The notes: a model not told the origin generated them from the sequence alone. Counted from the stretch's first letter, positions 41,206 through 50,355 are shown. The stretch: DNA of 55,048 bases from a bacterium (GCA_029007115.1 JAQXHG010000051.1:1-55048), one strand, 5' to 3'. Translations and numbers: made by a program.

Positions 41206-41688
41206 CTAATTATCAAAATTATTTGGTGACATTACAAAGAATACATAATTATCAACTATTGCTGATTGATATTCATCTGCTTCTGTACAAATATTCCATC
41301 TTAAATTAGCTTTATCTTTTAAATTAGCAAGAAATTCTTCTGGTTTTTCTACTTCGAAAATATAAGCTACGAATGGTTGTGTTGAAATCATCGGTGCTAT
41401 TATATATCCACTTTTAAAGCCTTTTATTTCATCATCAAACCCAAATATATAACTCTCTTCAGTTAATTCTTCAGCCATTACTTTAATTTTAATATTTTCA
41501 TTTTCTGATAATTTACTCGCAACCACTGACATATCTTTTTCTTCTTTAGCTAATGTTTTAAATTCACTTGCTAAAATACCAGCTACTGTTGTTGGCTTAT
41601 CCTCTTCTTTTGGCTCAGTATCATTATTACATGCAGTTAAACTAAATAACCCAAGTACTAATACTAAACAAACTAATATTTTTTTCAT
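41206..41688 (-). CDS. Small lipoprotein, unknown
   Basis: A 160-residue exported lipoprotein. The signal peptide ends in the lipobox LTAC with Cys20, and an acidic linker follows (NNDTEPKEEDKP). The mature part has SEFKTLAKEEKDMSVVASKL and VEKPEEFLANLKDKANLRWN, ending with YVFFVMSPNNFDN. This resembles DUF4358-like lipoproteins, but I am not certain. GGAGG precedes the ATG. Confidence 0.75.
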   Translation of the reverse strand: MKKILVCLVLVLGLFSLTACNNDTEPKEEDKPTTVAGILASEFKTLAKEEKDMSVVASKLSENENIKIKVMAEELTEESYIFGFDDEIKGFKSGYIIAPMISTQPFVAYIFEVEKPEEFLANLKDKANLRWNICTEADEYQSAIVDNYVFFVMSPNNFDN

Positions 41689-41799
41689 TCTCTATCCTCC
41701 TTTATATTAATTATATCATTATTATTAGTTTTGTAAATAAATACATGATAAAAGTAAAAACTACTTAGTTTGTAAATCATATATTCTTTCAATTTTTGT

Positions 41800-42297
41800 T
41801 TATTTTTTTAATAATAACCTTAATTTATTAGGATTAAGTACATCATCTAATGAACTTATTTGTATAAATTGACTTTCTGATTTTCCAAAACCAAATGATA
41901 TACCATTATTATTTTTCCAATCAGTAAGATTCCTATCACTATCATCAACTAGAATATTTCCATAAGCATTTACAATCTGACTTTTTTGAATCATATCTGG
42001 AACTATAATAATATTATTTTCAATCTTATGCTTTCTAAAATATTCTATTTTAGCTACTGCTTCTTTAATTGAGTGAACTTTTGTTAGAATACTTGTATCA
42101 TTTGGATTATAACTTTTTAATATATTAATAGAATCGTTTATTATCTCTGCTTGCATAATCCAATATTGCCAATCCATTTCTTGCAAATACATTCTTTTAT
42201 TTAAATTTGGATTTATTTGTTTTAATTTATAATATTCATCAAATAACCCATTTTCTGTATCTAATATTACACCATCGCAATCAATATATTTTTTCAT
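41800..42297 (-). CDS. HAD-like hydrolase (5'-nucleotidase-type)
   Basis: About 165 residues from the ATG at 42297; an ATG 12 bases upstream is possible. Motif I is IDCDGVILDTE with Asp6 and Asp8, and a late acidic motif is ILVDDSDRNLTDW, as in small HAD phosphatases of the deoxyribonucleotidase group. The cap-like region is YLQEMDWQYWIMQAE. The substrate is unknown. It stands alone. Confidence 0.7.
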   Translation of the reverse strand: MKKYIDCDGVILDTENGLFDEYYKLKQINPNLNKRMYLQEMDWQYWIMQAEIINDSINILKSYNPNDTSILTKVHSIKEAVAKIEYFRKHKIENNIIIVPDMIQKSQIVNAYGNILVDDSDRNLTDWKNNNGISFGFGKSESQFIQISSLDDVLNPNKLRLLLKK

Positions 42298-42375
42298 ACT
42301 ATCACCCATTTAGTTATTATTATTCTACAAATTAATATTATTTTCAATATTTTTATATTTTAATTTTATTATAAT

Positions 42376-42408
42376 AAAAAACCTGAAATTTAAATCAGGC
42401 TTTAAACA
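42376..42408 (-). terminator. Hairpin terminator at the end of the pilus locus
   Basis: CCTGA and TCAGG arms with flanking A/T pairs form a hairpin, followed on the minus strand by TTTTTT. It lies just past the last sortase gene (stop at 42419). Confidence 0.7.
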
Positions 42409-42418
42409 ATTATTAATT

Positions 42419-43009
42419 CTATTTTTCTATTTTACTTATATTATTTACTCTATTCAATCTAACTGTTACTCTATTTTGACTATCATATGTACAAGTAAAT
42501 AGTGTTAAATCAAATTCACTTTCAATCATTTCTTTAATATTTTCAGGTTTTAGTATTTCTACTACTTTTACTTCAAATAAATATTTATTACCATTAATGT
42601 CAGTAAAAACAACAACATCACCTTTAACTAAATTTTTAATATATCTAAAGAAATTTTTATAAGAATGAGCACAAATGACTAAATCATTGTTTTCTAATGA
42701 ACCATAATATCTAGCAGGAGATTTCTTCATTTTTTCATATGACCAATCTGACATTACAGGTAATTCTACATTTAAAGAAGGGATATTAATAATACCAATG
42801 TATTCATCACCATTTACTTTAATTGTTTCTTTATCACTATCTTCTTTAATTTCTTGTGTATTTAATTCTTCTTGTATTACTTCAACTACCTCTTTTGATT
42901 CTTTTCCAGCCTTTATATCTTCATAATTATTATGTAATTGTAGATATAGAGCGCTTATAATTAGTATTATTCCAATTATTATTAGAAATAATGCTTTTTT
43001 ATTTTTCAT
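42419..43009 (-). CDS. Second sortase of the pilus locus
   Basis: A 196-residue sortase. One N-terminal membrane helix (7-23) is followed by an acidic stalk. The catalytic domain has His115 in VICAHSYKNFF, Cys173 in LFTCTYDSQNRVTVRL and Arg180 or Arg184. There is no C-terminal helix, unlike class C. It probably attaches finished pili or other LPxTG proteins to peptidoglycan; class B/D-like is my best guess. It overlaps the preceding pilin gene by 11 bases and is last in the operon. Confidence 0.88.
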   Translation of the reverse strand: MKNKKALFLIIIGIILIISALYLQLHNNYEDIKAGKESKEVVEVIQEELNTQEIKEDSDKETIKVNGDEYIGIINIPSLNVELPVMSDWSYEKMKKSPARYYGSLENNDLVICAHSYKNFFRYIKNLVKGDVVVFTDINGNKYLFEVKVVEILKPENIKEMIESEFDLTLFTCTYDSQNRVTVRLNRVNNISKIEK

Positions 43010-43871
43010 TTTCTTCTCTTTTCATATCATATATAGCTATAATAATAAATAATATTCCACTTGAGAATAAAACTACTATTGGCCATTTTAATTGACCTGT
43101 TTGAGGTAATTTATCAGTATTTGTTACTATAAAAGTATATCCTTCACTTTTATAAGTTGCTGTATATCCATTAGGAATATTTATTTCTTCTACTGTATAC
43201 TCATCACTTTTTTCAATATCTAACCAAGTATATGTCCAATTATTGTTTTCATTTAATTTAATTGTATCAATAACTTCACCAGACTCTAATAATTGAATTG
43301 TTACTTCATCAGGTAATTTATTACTTTCATTTTGTTTATTCCATACTTTTATTACTTCAACATCAATAGTATTATATATTTGTGTCTTTGGCGTTGATTC
43401 AATATCATAAGTCCACATATTATCTATTTCTTCAGGAATCATAACTAAGTATGGATCTATTTTTGAAAATCCTTTTACTTCATTTGTCTGAACTACTAAA
43501 TAAAGACCTAAATCTAAATTTTTAAAACTTACCTTACCTTCAACATCTGTTATAGAAGTTTCTCTTTTAACATTTGTATTTTTAATACATTCAACCATAT
43601 TATTAGTAATATTTTCATCATCTAATTTACAAGCATCTGTTTCAGGAAGATTTTTAAATACTAAATTTGAATTTTCTATAGTAGCATCAGCAACTTTATA
43701 TATTGTTATTTTAGCATCTTTTATAACTTCACCATTATTAGTAGATAAACTAATATCTATACTACCTTTTTTAGATATATCTACAATATTTGAATTCGCA
43801 CTTATATTAGTTATTCCTAATAATGAAAATACTAATAGAATAACTATATAGTTTAATAACCTATTTTTCAT
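42999..43871 (-). CDS. Minor pilin / basal anchor with LPQTG
   Basis: A 290-residue sortase substrate. Signal peptide 1-25 (ending NISANS). Two CnaB-like beta modules: about 35-165 (KGSIDISLSTNNG to YLVMIPEEI) and 168-252 (VEVIKVWNKQNESNKLPDEV, NWTYTW, YTVEEINIPNGYTATY). The sorting signal is LPQTG (255-259), then a membrane helix and KREENEK. Small size and position next to the non-class-C sortase fit a basal subunit that links pilus to wall. Isopeptide bonds are likely but not shown. Confidence 0.85.
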   Translation of the reverse strand: MKNRLLNYIVILLVFSLLGITNISANSNIVDISKKGSIDISLSTNNGEVIKDAKITIYKVADATIENSNLVFKNLPETDACKLDDENITNNMVECIKNTNVKRETSITDVEGKVSFKNLDLGLYLVVQTNEVKGFSKIDPYLVMIPEEIDNMWTYDIESTPKTQIYNTIDVEVIKVWNKQNESNKLPDEVTIQLLESGEVIDTIKLNENNNWTYTWLDIEKSDEYTVEEINIPNGYTATYKSEGYTFIVTNTDKLPQTGQLKWPIVVLFSSGILFIIIAIYDMKREENEK

Positions 43872-43884
43872 ACCAATTCCCCCT

Positions 43885-44739
43885 CTAATTTTTTATCCCA
43901 TTTGGATAAACATATTTATTATATATTTTTTTATTATTTTTTATTGGTTTAAATGCTACTATAATTAACCAAATAAATATTATTGGCATACATGCGATTG
44001 ATGTTACTATTAATTTATTTACTTTAAAAGCTTCTGTTGATACATACGCTTTAGCATTTGCATTTTCTATTCTATGGCCTCTTACTAATAATCTGTGACT
44101 ATTAATACCATATGGAGTACATGTCATTAATGTAACATAATCTTCTTTAGGATTAATTGCTAAGCTGTCAGTCTCATTAGGCTGAACAATTAATATTTGA
44201 TCGACTTCATATGTCATTGTTTTATCAAAAACTTTAATAACGAATGTATCTCCTTTTTCGATTTTATTTAAATCTGTAAATAATTTACTAGAAGGTAAAC
44301 CTCTATGTGCTGATATAACAGCATGTGTTCCTTTTCCTCCTACTGGAAAACTAGAACCTTCAAGTAATCCTGAAGCGATGTTTAGAATTTCATCACTTGT
44401 TCCATAATAAATTGGTAACTCAACCTTTATTTTATCTATACTTATATAGCCAATCATTCCTGTGCCACTAACATTTAATATATCTTTAGCACTTCCAAGT
44501 TTTTTATAACTTATCAAAGGATTAGCTATCTTTACTAATTTTTTATTATATTCTTCTGCGTCCTTAAAATATGCTTCATAGTCTATTTCTTCAATATTTT
44601 TAAGCAATTCTTCATATTTATTAACAGCCTTTGATTGAATTTTATTATTTGTATAACTACTTATTGATGGATAGAGTAAAACCATAAGACCTATGAAGAA
44701 AAATAATACCATGAAGAATGTAGTTTTATTCTTTTTCAT
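43885..44739 (-). CDS. srtC: Class C (pilus-polymerising) sortase
   Basis: A 284-residue class C sortase with membrane helices at both ends (8-28 and 243-262). The catalytic residues are His145 in SAHRGLP, Cys207 in TLMTCTPYGINSHR and Arg216 (R-L-L-V-R-G). It covalently joins pilins through their LPxTG threonine and a pilin lysine. It sits between the backbone pilin and the minor pilin. A strong hairpin lies just before the gene. Confidence 0.92.
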   Translation of the reverse strand: MKKNKTTFFMVLFFFIGLMVLLYPSISSYTNNKIQSKAVNKYEELLKNIEEIDYEAYFKDAEEYNKKLVKIANPLISYKKLGSAKDILNVSGTGMIGYISIDKIKVELPIYYGTSDEILNIASGLLEGSSFPVGGKGTHAVISAHRGLPSSKLFTDLNKIEKGDTFVIKVFDKTMTYEVDQILIVQPNETDSLAINPKEDYVTLMTCTPYGINSHRLLVRGHRIENANAKAYVSTEAFKVNKLIVTSIACMPIIFIWLIIVAFKPIKNNKKIYNKYVYPNGIKN

Positions 44740-44771
44740 AAGTCTTATACCCCCTCTTACATGATATATTA

Positions 44772-44796
44772 CTTAGGGAGAAAAATTCTCCCTAAG
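44772..44796 (-). promoter_or_regulatory. Perfect 11-bp hairpin between backbone pilin and srtC
   Basis: CTTAGGGAGAA pairs with TTCTCCCTAAG around AAA. No T run follows on the minus strand (AATATATC instead). It is therefore more likely an mRNA-stabilising or partial-attenuation hairpin than a full terminator, allowing more backbone pilin than sortase mRNA. Confidence 0.6.
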
Positions 44797-44841
44797 AATA
44801 AATATCTAAATTTATTTAAGCTGTTGTATTATCTTTCTTAT

Positions 44842-46257
44842 TTAAGCATTTTCTTTTGACATTCTAAATTTAGTAATTAGTACTATACCAGCTACTAAAG
44901 TTACTAATGATCCAAATGTAATAAACATTGCAGTTCCCATAGCACCTGTTGATGGTAATACAGCTCCTGTAGTGTTTATTATTTCTGTATCTTGATATTT
45001 AAAACCATCATTAGTATTTGAAACAGTTACTTTTACTCTAGAAGCTAATTTATTATATCCCTCTGGAGCTAATGTTTCTTCTAAATAATAATCACCAGTT
45101 GCTAATCCATCAACAACTGCTTTACCAGCTGTAATTTCTACAGCACTATTTTCTTCAGCTTTTGTTGCAACTCTATAGTAATTTACTCCATTTTGTGTTT
45201 TAACAAGAACAACTTTTATTTCAGTTCCTCCAGTTAATGCATTATATAATTTAAATGTAGCGCCTTCTAAATCTGTTGTTCCATCTGTTTTATGAATTTC
45301 AAACCCATAAGTATAAGTTTCTGTTGGAATACCTTCAACCTTAGTATTATTACCATAATATAAATCTGCTTTATTTGTATTAGCTACATTTGTAATTGAT
45401 TTTTCATTAATTTGAGCTTTGTATGTAATTGTAATTACAGAATCTTTTGCCATAGTTGTAGTATTTAATAACTCTAATGTAAATGTATTTCCATTTACTT
45501 CTAATGTATAATCTGTATCTTTTACTAAAGTTGTATTTCCATTTTTAACTACAAATGAATTAGCCATGTCATAGTAAGTTAATCCTTCAGTAATTGTATC
45601 AACTACTTTAACATTCTTTTTACCAGCAATGTCTCTAACTGTTACTGTATAAGTAATAACATCACCAATAGAACCGTTATTTGTTTTTAATCCAGCACCC
45701 ATTACTTTATCAATACTTGGTAATGAATTTTTTTCTCTTATTGTAGCATCTGGAATTGTAGAATCAATACTGCATATTACACCAACTGTTGATTCAACTA
45801 AATAGTAACCTAATTCAAGGTTTTCCCATTCAACTTGTGTACTAGTAGCAGTATCTGTACTTGTTGGTTGAATATTATTTGCTTTTGCATAAGCTAATGC
45901 ATCTTTAGCAAATTGTTCCATATCACTTGGAGCACTTTTTAATATAACATAATGTTCTGAATTTGGAGCAGCGTTTGTTACATCAAAATTAGCAGCATAT
46001 GTTCCAGTACTAAAGAAATTATACCATGCAGAACTAACAACATATGATACCTTTCCTTCTCTGTTTGTATCTACATCAAATGAAGCAATTTTTAGGATTT
46101 GATAAATTGAATAATCTTCTCCTTTAACTGCATTTTCAATTGTTATAGAACCTTTATCAGCATTTGTTCCACTAACAGCACTAACTGTAGAAACAACTGA
46201 CATTATTGCAAATAATGCAATGAATAAAAAACTAAATAATTTTTTAAAATTTTTCAT
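44842..46257 (-). CDS. Major (backbone) pilin with LPSTG
   Basis: A 471-residue fimbrial subunit. Signal peptide 1-27 (FAIMSVVSTVSAVS). Domain 1 (35-165) ends VEWENLELGYYLVES. Domain 2 (175-310) has IGDVITYTVTVRDIAGKKNV, then ITITYKAQINE. Domain 3 is CnaB-like (316-430) with the pilin E-box YYLEETLAPEGYNKL (390-404). The sorting signal is LPSTG (434-438), followed by a helix and KFRMSKENA. The linkage lysine is probably Lys184 in LPSIDKVMG, although the classical YPKN motif is not seen. Likely polymerised by the downstream class C sortase. Confidence 0.88.
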   Translation of the reverse strand: MKNFKKLFSFLFIALFAIMSVVSTVSAVSGTNADKGSITIENAVKGEDYSIYQILKIASFDVDTNREGKVSYVVSSAWYNFFSTGTYAANFDVTNAAPNSEHYVILKSAPSDMEQFAKDALAYAKANNIQPTSTDTATSTQVEWENLELGYYLVESTVGVICSIDSTIPDATIREKNSLPSIDKVMGAGLKTNNGSIGDVITYTVTVRDIAGKKNVKVVDTITEGLTYYDMANSFVVKNGNTTLVKDTDYTLEVNGNTFTLELLNTTTMAKDSVITITYKAQINEKSITNVANTNKADLYYGNNTKVEGIPTETYTYGFEIHKTDGTTDLEGATFKLYNALTGGTEIKVVLVKTQNGVNYYRVATKAEENSAVEITAGKAVVDGLATGDYYLEETLAPEGYNKLASRVKVTVSNTNDGFKYQDTEIINTTGAVLPSTGAMGTAMFITFGSLVTLVAGIVLITKFRMSKENA

Positions 46258-46324
46258 TTTTTTCCTTCCTTTTCTATTATTTAATTAATCTATATATAAA
46301 CACTTATATTACAAAGATACCAGC

Positions 46325-47881
46325 TTAAATATCTTTTCTTATAAATGAATATACCAAATAAATACTTGACATACCTATTAGGAATGTAGAAATTATTAAT
46401 ATTACAATACTTTTCATACTTCCAGTTTCTGGTAAAACATACGTGATTGTACAAGTATTTGTAATTGTCCAATCATTGCCTTTGTGAGTATATTTTGTAT
46501 TAAAATATTCTTCATAGAATGACTTTTCTGATTCATCTATGTCAAATCCAATTTCTTTTACTACATATATATAATCATCTGGTAATATATCAAATTTCCC
46601 ATCTCCACTTGTAAATGTATAAGACCAATTATTCGTTTGTGAAAGAGTTGCTTGAGCTATTTTTGTTAAAGCACCATCTTCTGATTTTTTATAATATAAG
46701 CCAACTATTACACCTGGAAGTTGTGATATTTGATCTGTATTTTCCCATTCTTTTTTAACACTAACTTGAGTTGATTTTACTTCATGAGTATTAGTAATCG
46801 TAATTGTACTTCCATTTACAATTTGTGAAGTTTTATAACCTTTTACAGTTATTTCATTAATAGTGTACTCATTTTTTATACCATCTGTATATTCTACTAA
46901 ATTAGTAAATTCGTATTTCCAACTTGTATTTTGAGAAAGTTCTACTTCTTCTATAACCTCATTATTTTTTAATAATTGTATAGTTATAGAATCAGGTCTT
47001 AATCCAAGAATATTATTATGATCATTCCATTTTTTCTCTACTAATAAACTTGTTTTCTTTATAGTATTTGTTATTGAAGACTCATTAGCTTCTGTTGAAC
47101 TCTTATAATAAAATCCTGTTGCAAATTTTGACCATACTTTTGTGCCACCTTCAAAATATATATGATTCTCATCTACAGAAATAATTTTTTGACCATTATA
47201 ATAATACTCTCCATTTGTGCCACTTATAAAGACAAATGCAGCATAACTTGGATTACCAAAGCCATTTATTGGCCTTACACTTTCATATACTAATCTTCTT
47301 TCTGTTTCTGAAAGAGGTTCAATAGTCCATACTACAAATCTATTATCTTGATTACCAGTCATCTTAGCTACTATTATTGTTTTGAAATTACCATTAGTAG
47401 TTATATTGATTGAACTACATGGATTTATTATATTCCATTTATTATCAACTGATGGTAGAGTAAACACTACATTTGGATCAACATGTAAGTCTGTTATTTC
47501 TTCATACCCATCAATCATTTCTTCAACCACTTTAAACTTATATGTATTATTTGAACTATCAACAATTGTTTCATTTGAGATATCAAAATCATATTTCCAA
47601 TTTGTATCTTTTGAAACTATTGCTTCTTTAACTAGTATTGCAGTTGATTCATCAAATGTATCATCACTATATTTATATAGTTTAATACTTATAGAATCTG
47701 GTAATTCTTCTTCTGAAACATTTTCCCAATTTTTAGTAAATGGAATAATTATTTTTCCTGTTTCTTCACTTATATCACTATTTGCTTGAATATCTAATGC
47801 ATATATATGATTTTTATAAGTAGATATTACTAAAAAAACTATGCTTAGAGAAAAAAGTATTGTTTTTAATATTTTTTTCAT
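46325..47881 (-). CDS. Pilus tip/adhesin protein with CnaB modules and LPETG
   Basis: A 518-residue surface protein. Signal peptide 1-29. Residues 40-153 look like a CnaB module (KIIIPFTKNWENVSEEELPD). Residues 160-262 carry the domain with RFVVWTIEPLSETERRLVYE and GTKVWSKFATGFYYKS, which resembles residues 395-495 of the VPKTGD protein at 36162. Residues 274-365 and 368-477 are two CnaB repeats (VEKKWNDHNN, VKKEWENTDQ; both end in TITNT). The sorting signal is LPETG (483-487). Position and size fit a tip adhesin. Confidence 0.82.
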   Translation of the reverse strand: MKKILKTILFSLSIVFLVISTYKNHIYALDIQANSDISEETGKIIIPFTKNWENVSEEELPDSISIKLYKYSDDTFDESTAILVKEAIVSKDTNWKYDFDISNETIVDSSNNTYKFKVVEEMIDGYEEITDLHVDPNVVFTLPSVDNKWNIINPCSSINITTNGNFKTIIVAKMTGNQDNRFVVWTIEPLSETERRLVYESVRPINGFGNPSYAAFVFISGTNGEYYYNGQKIISVDENHIYFEGGTKVWSKFATGFYYKSSTEANESSITNTIKKTSLLVEKKWNDHNNILGLRPDSITIQLLKNNEVIEEVELSQNTSWKYEFTNLVEYTDGIKNEYTINEITVKGYKTSQIVNGSTITITNTHEVKSTQVSVKKEWENTDQISQLPGVIVGLYYKKSEDGALTKIAQATLSQTNNWSYTFTSGDGKFDILPDDYIYVVKEIGFDIDESEKSFYEEYFNTKYTHKGNDWTITNTCTITYVLPETGSMKSIVILIISTFLIGMSSIYLVYSFIRKDI

Positions 47882-47905
47882 TTTAAGATTCCCCCTAAAT
47901 TTATA

Positions 47906-48592
47906 TTAATTTTTTATTGGCCAAATACGAAATAGTATTTTTCCAATTATATCTTCTTCTGATATACATCCAACACTTGAATTTCTTGAATCTATTGTTT
48001 CTGTCCTATTATCACTTAACACAAACCATTGTCCATCTGATACTTGATATGGGAATTCAATATCATATTCCCCTAATACTTTATTTGCTATGTAAGATTC
48101 TTGAAGTTCTAAACCATCTACAAATACATTACCATCTTCATCCATAACCACCCATTCTCCTGGTGATGCAATAACTCGTTTAACTAATATCTTATTTCCG
48201 TGATAAAATGCTATAACATCTCCTCTTTTTAATTTATTAGTTTTAACGGATACTACAAATTCACCACTATTATATAAAGGAGCCATTGATGAACCACTTA
48301 TTTGAAATACTGGCATATAAAATGTAGCTAGTAGTGTTGCGAATGCTGCAATTATAATTAAAGCATAGATAGTACTTCTTAATACTTTAACATATCTTGA
48401 TTTGTAAGTTTCCCTTTTCAATTCTTCTTCTATTTCTTTAGAAGTTAAAGATTTAATATCAATTTTATTTTTTTCATTTTTTGATTTAAATATAATATTC
48501 TTAAATTTATTTATTACTTTGTCTATCCAAGATGCTTTCTTAAATATTATATGTTTCTTTGCTGGTTTAATTACTCCTTGATCTTTAGACAT
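47906..48592 (-). CDS. lepB: Type I signal peptidase of the pilus locus
   Basis: A 228-residue signal peptidase I. The cytoplasmic N-terminus of about 70 residues is unusually long and basic. The membrane helix is 72-92. Catalytic Ser102 lies in ISGSSMAPL and Lys138 in ILVKRVIASPGEW. Further family boxes are LSDNRTETIDSRNSSVGCI and GKILFRIWP. Location between the coiled-coil gene and the adhesin suggests it processes the pilins' signal peptides. It overlaps the coiled-coil gene by one base. Confidence 0.92.
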   Translation of the reverse strand: MSKDQGVIKPAKKHIIFKKASWIDKVINKFKNIIFKSKNEKNKIDIKSLTSKEIEEELKRETYKSRYVKVLRSTIYALIIIAAFATLLATFYMPVFQISGSSMAPLYNSGEFVVSVKTNKLKRGDVIAFYHGNKILVKRVIASPGEWVVMDEDGNVFVDGLELQESYIANKVLGEYDIEFPYQVSDGQWFVLSDNRTETIDSRNSSVGCISEEDIIGKILFRIWPIKN

Positions 48593-49209
48593 TATTTATG
48601 TTTCCTTTTATTTTTTTTATTCTTAGGAGTAACTTTTATTACAGTTTCATCTTTCTTTTCATCTTTAACTTTCTTTGTTTCTTTTGAACTTTCACTTTCT
48701 ACTTTTGACTTTATAGTTTTATTTTTAAGTGCTTTTTCTTTTAAAAGTTCATTTTCTAATTCTTTGATTTGATTTTCTAAATCTTTTACTTTTTTTGCAG
48801 AGTCTTCTTCTATCTTTTTACACATTTCTTCCGTTTCATTTTTTCTTTTTTCACATTCTTTTTCTATTTGATCAAGTTTCTTATGGCATTTAACTTCAGT
48901 ATCAGCTATTATTTTATCTTTAATTTTTCTACATTCCCTCTTAAAATTTTTCTCTTCTTTTTTAACAGATTCTTCAATATTTAGTTTATATATTTCAATT
49001 GCTTCATCTGCACTTTTAAAAATATCACTTAATTTTAAAGCTGCCTCAGCCAAAGTACCAGTTTCTGATAAAGAAATTTTTTTGGATTCTAACTTTTTAT
49101 CAGAATCTTCTAGTTTCTTTTCTAGAACCTCAATTCTTTTTGTTTGTTCTAAAAGAATTTCTAACAGTTCTTTCCGACTTAAATTTTTAAGTTCTTTATT
49201 TTTACCCAT
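48592..49209 (-). CDS. Coiled-coil cytoplasmic protein, first gene of the pilus locus
   Basis: About 205 residues from the ATG at 49209, preceded by GGTGGGG. LKNLSRKELLEILLEQTKRI at the start is followed by a long coiled coil, with a conserved patch TLAEAALKLSDIFKSADEAI in the middle and a very basic, lysine-rich tail. No signal peptide or membrane span. Similar LSRKELLE and xIAEAALxLxxxFxxAxxA proteins accompany signal peptidase and pilin genes in other gut Bacillota, from memory. Its job is unknown; organising the export/assembly site is one possibility. Confidence 0.7.
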   Translation of the reverse strand: MGKNKELKNLSRKELLEILLEQTKRIEVLEKKLEDSDKKLESKKISLSETGTLAEAALKLSDIFKSADEAIEIYKLNIEESVKKEEKNFKRECRKIKDKIIADTEVKCHKKLDQIEKECEKRKNETEEMCKKIEEDSAKKVKDLENQIKELENELLKEKALKNKTIKSKVESESSKETKKVKDEKKDETVIKVTPKNKKNKRKHK

Positions 49210-49261
49210 AGACCCCACCTTTTATCAATCCTTATAGACTTTCTTCCATTTGTGACTATTT

Positions 49262-49289
49262 ATTATAAGTATTTTTTTAAAAATTTCAA
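49262..49289 (-). promoter_or_regulatory. Probable promoter of the pilus operon
   Basis: TTGAAA (49284-49289) and a perfect TATAAT (49262-49267) are 16 bp apart on the minus strand. They lie about 50 bp upstream of the coiled-coil gene start. Confidence 0.7.
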
Positions 49290-49314
49290 CCTTTTTTTAA
49301 AATTATTTATAATT

Positions 49315-49755
49315 TTATTTATTTAAACTAAATGAATTTCCTAAATCATTAGTTGATTCTACACTTTTTATTAAATGATTTTGATTAATAGATAAAACAC
49401 CAATTTCATCTAAATCAATACCTTTTTCTTTTAATTTATTCATATACTCATTAATCTTTAATGTAGCATTAGTTGTTTCATTTTCAATAATTTTAGAAAC
49501 TTCTACTGCTATTTCTTTTTTTGCCTCTAAAACAAATGGCTTTTTTAATCTAGCCATTTCATCTAATATTATTTTATCTGCGTGAAATGTTTCATATATT
49601 TGAACATTCCAATAATTAAGTTTAGTGTTAAGTAATGCTAGTGTATCTATTGCATTTAATCTATTTTCTTTTGAATATAATCTAATAGAATTAATAATTC
49701 TTTCAATCATAGAAATAAAATCAGTTCTTATTATATCTAATAATTTTTCATACAT
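49315..49755 (-). CDS. Helical protein of unknown function upstream of the pilus locus
   Basis: A 146-residue soluble, mainly helical protein (MYEKLLDIIRTDFISMIERI, YSKENRLNAIDTLALLNTKL, KPFVLEAKKEIAVEVSKIIE). No signal peptide or known motif. GGAAGGAGAATATTT precedes the ATG. It lies about 105 bp upstream of the pilus operon on the same strand but apparently before the operon promoter. A functional link is uncertain. Confidence 0.65.
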   Translation of the reverse strand: MYEKLLDIIRTDFISMIERIINSIRLYSKENRLNAIDTLALLNTKLNYWNVQIYETFHADKIILDEMARLKKPFVLEAKKEIAVEVSKIIENETTNATLKINEYMNKLKEKGIDLDEIGVLSINQNHLIKSVESTNDLGNSFSLNK

Positions 49756-49831
49756 AAATATTCTCCTTCCTATAAATATTGCATTTTATTATACAAAATT
49801 GAATACAATTGTCAACTAAATCTATTGCAAC

Positions 49832-49860
49832 AAAAAAAGATATGAATGTACATATCTTTA
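49832..49860 (-). terminator. Intrinsic terminator after the Nudix gene
   Basis: AAAGATATG pairs with CATATCTTT over six bases. On the minus strand TTTTT follows. Confidence 0.85.
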
Positions 49861-49884
49861 TTCTCAAAAAACATTTCTATTAAT

Positions 49885-50355
49885 TTATGACTTTTTTAAA
49901 ACTAATTTTTTTTCATTATCTGCATCAATTGTACTAAATTTGATTCCCATTTGATTATTTTTAATAGCCTCAATTTCAAAATCTATCATATCTTCTGGTA
50001 AATTATTTATATCACACCATACTAATTGTGAACATTTTTCCGGTTCGTTTATTTTAACTTGTCCCATATAACTATCTATCTCAAAGTATACATCATAATA
50101 TGGTGCTAAAGATCTATTGCGTCTATTAACTACGAATGTATCAATTATACTATCTAGTGATATTTCTATACCAAGTTCCTCTCTTGCTTCACGAATAACA
50201 GCTTCATATGCATTTTCTCCCTCATCTATATGTCCTGCTGGTAGTGCTAGAAAACCAGGCCATAATTTTGTTCCTTGTCTCCTTTGTAATAATATTTCTC
50301 CTCTTTCATTTCTAATTATCAAATACACTGATGATAAAAATTTTTCTCTTTCCAC
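49885..50355 (-). CDS. Nudix hydrolase
   Basis: A 156-residue Nudix pyrophosphohydrolase. The complete Nudix box lies at 41-63, GHIDEGENAYEAVIREAREE then LGI, with GRExxEE glutamates 59/60 for metal binding. The N-terminus has YLIIRNERGEILLQRRQGTK followed by LWPGFLALPAG, typical of nucleotide-cleaning enzymes. It starts at GTG with GGAAATAATT upstream. Substrate unknown. Confidence 0.9.
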   Translation of the reverse strand: MEREKFLSSVYLIIRNERGEILLQRRQGTKLWPGFLALPAGHIDEGENAYEAVIREAREELGIEISLDSIIDTFVVNRRNRSLAPYYDVYFEIDSYMGQVKINEPEKCSQLVWCDINNLPEDMIDFEIEAIKNNQMGIKFSTIDADNEKKLVLKKS

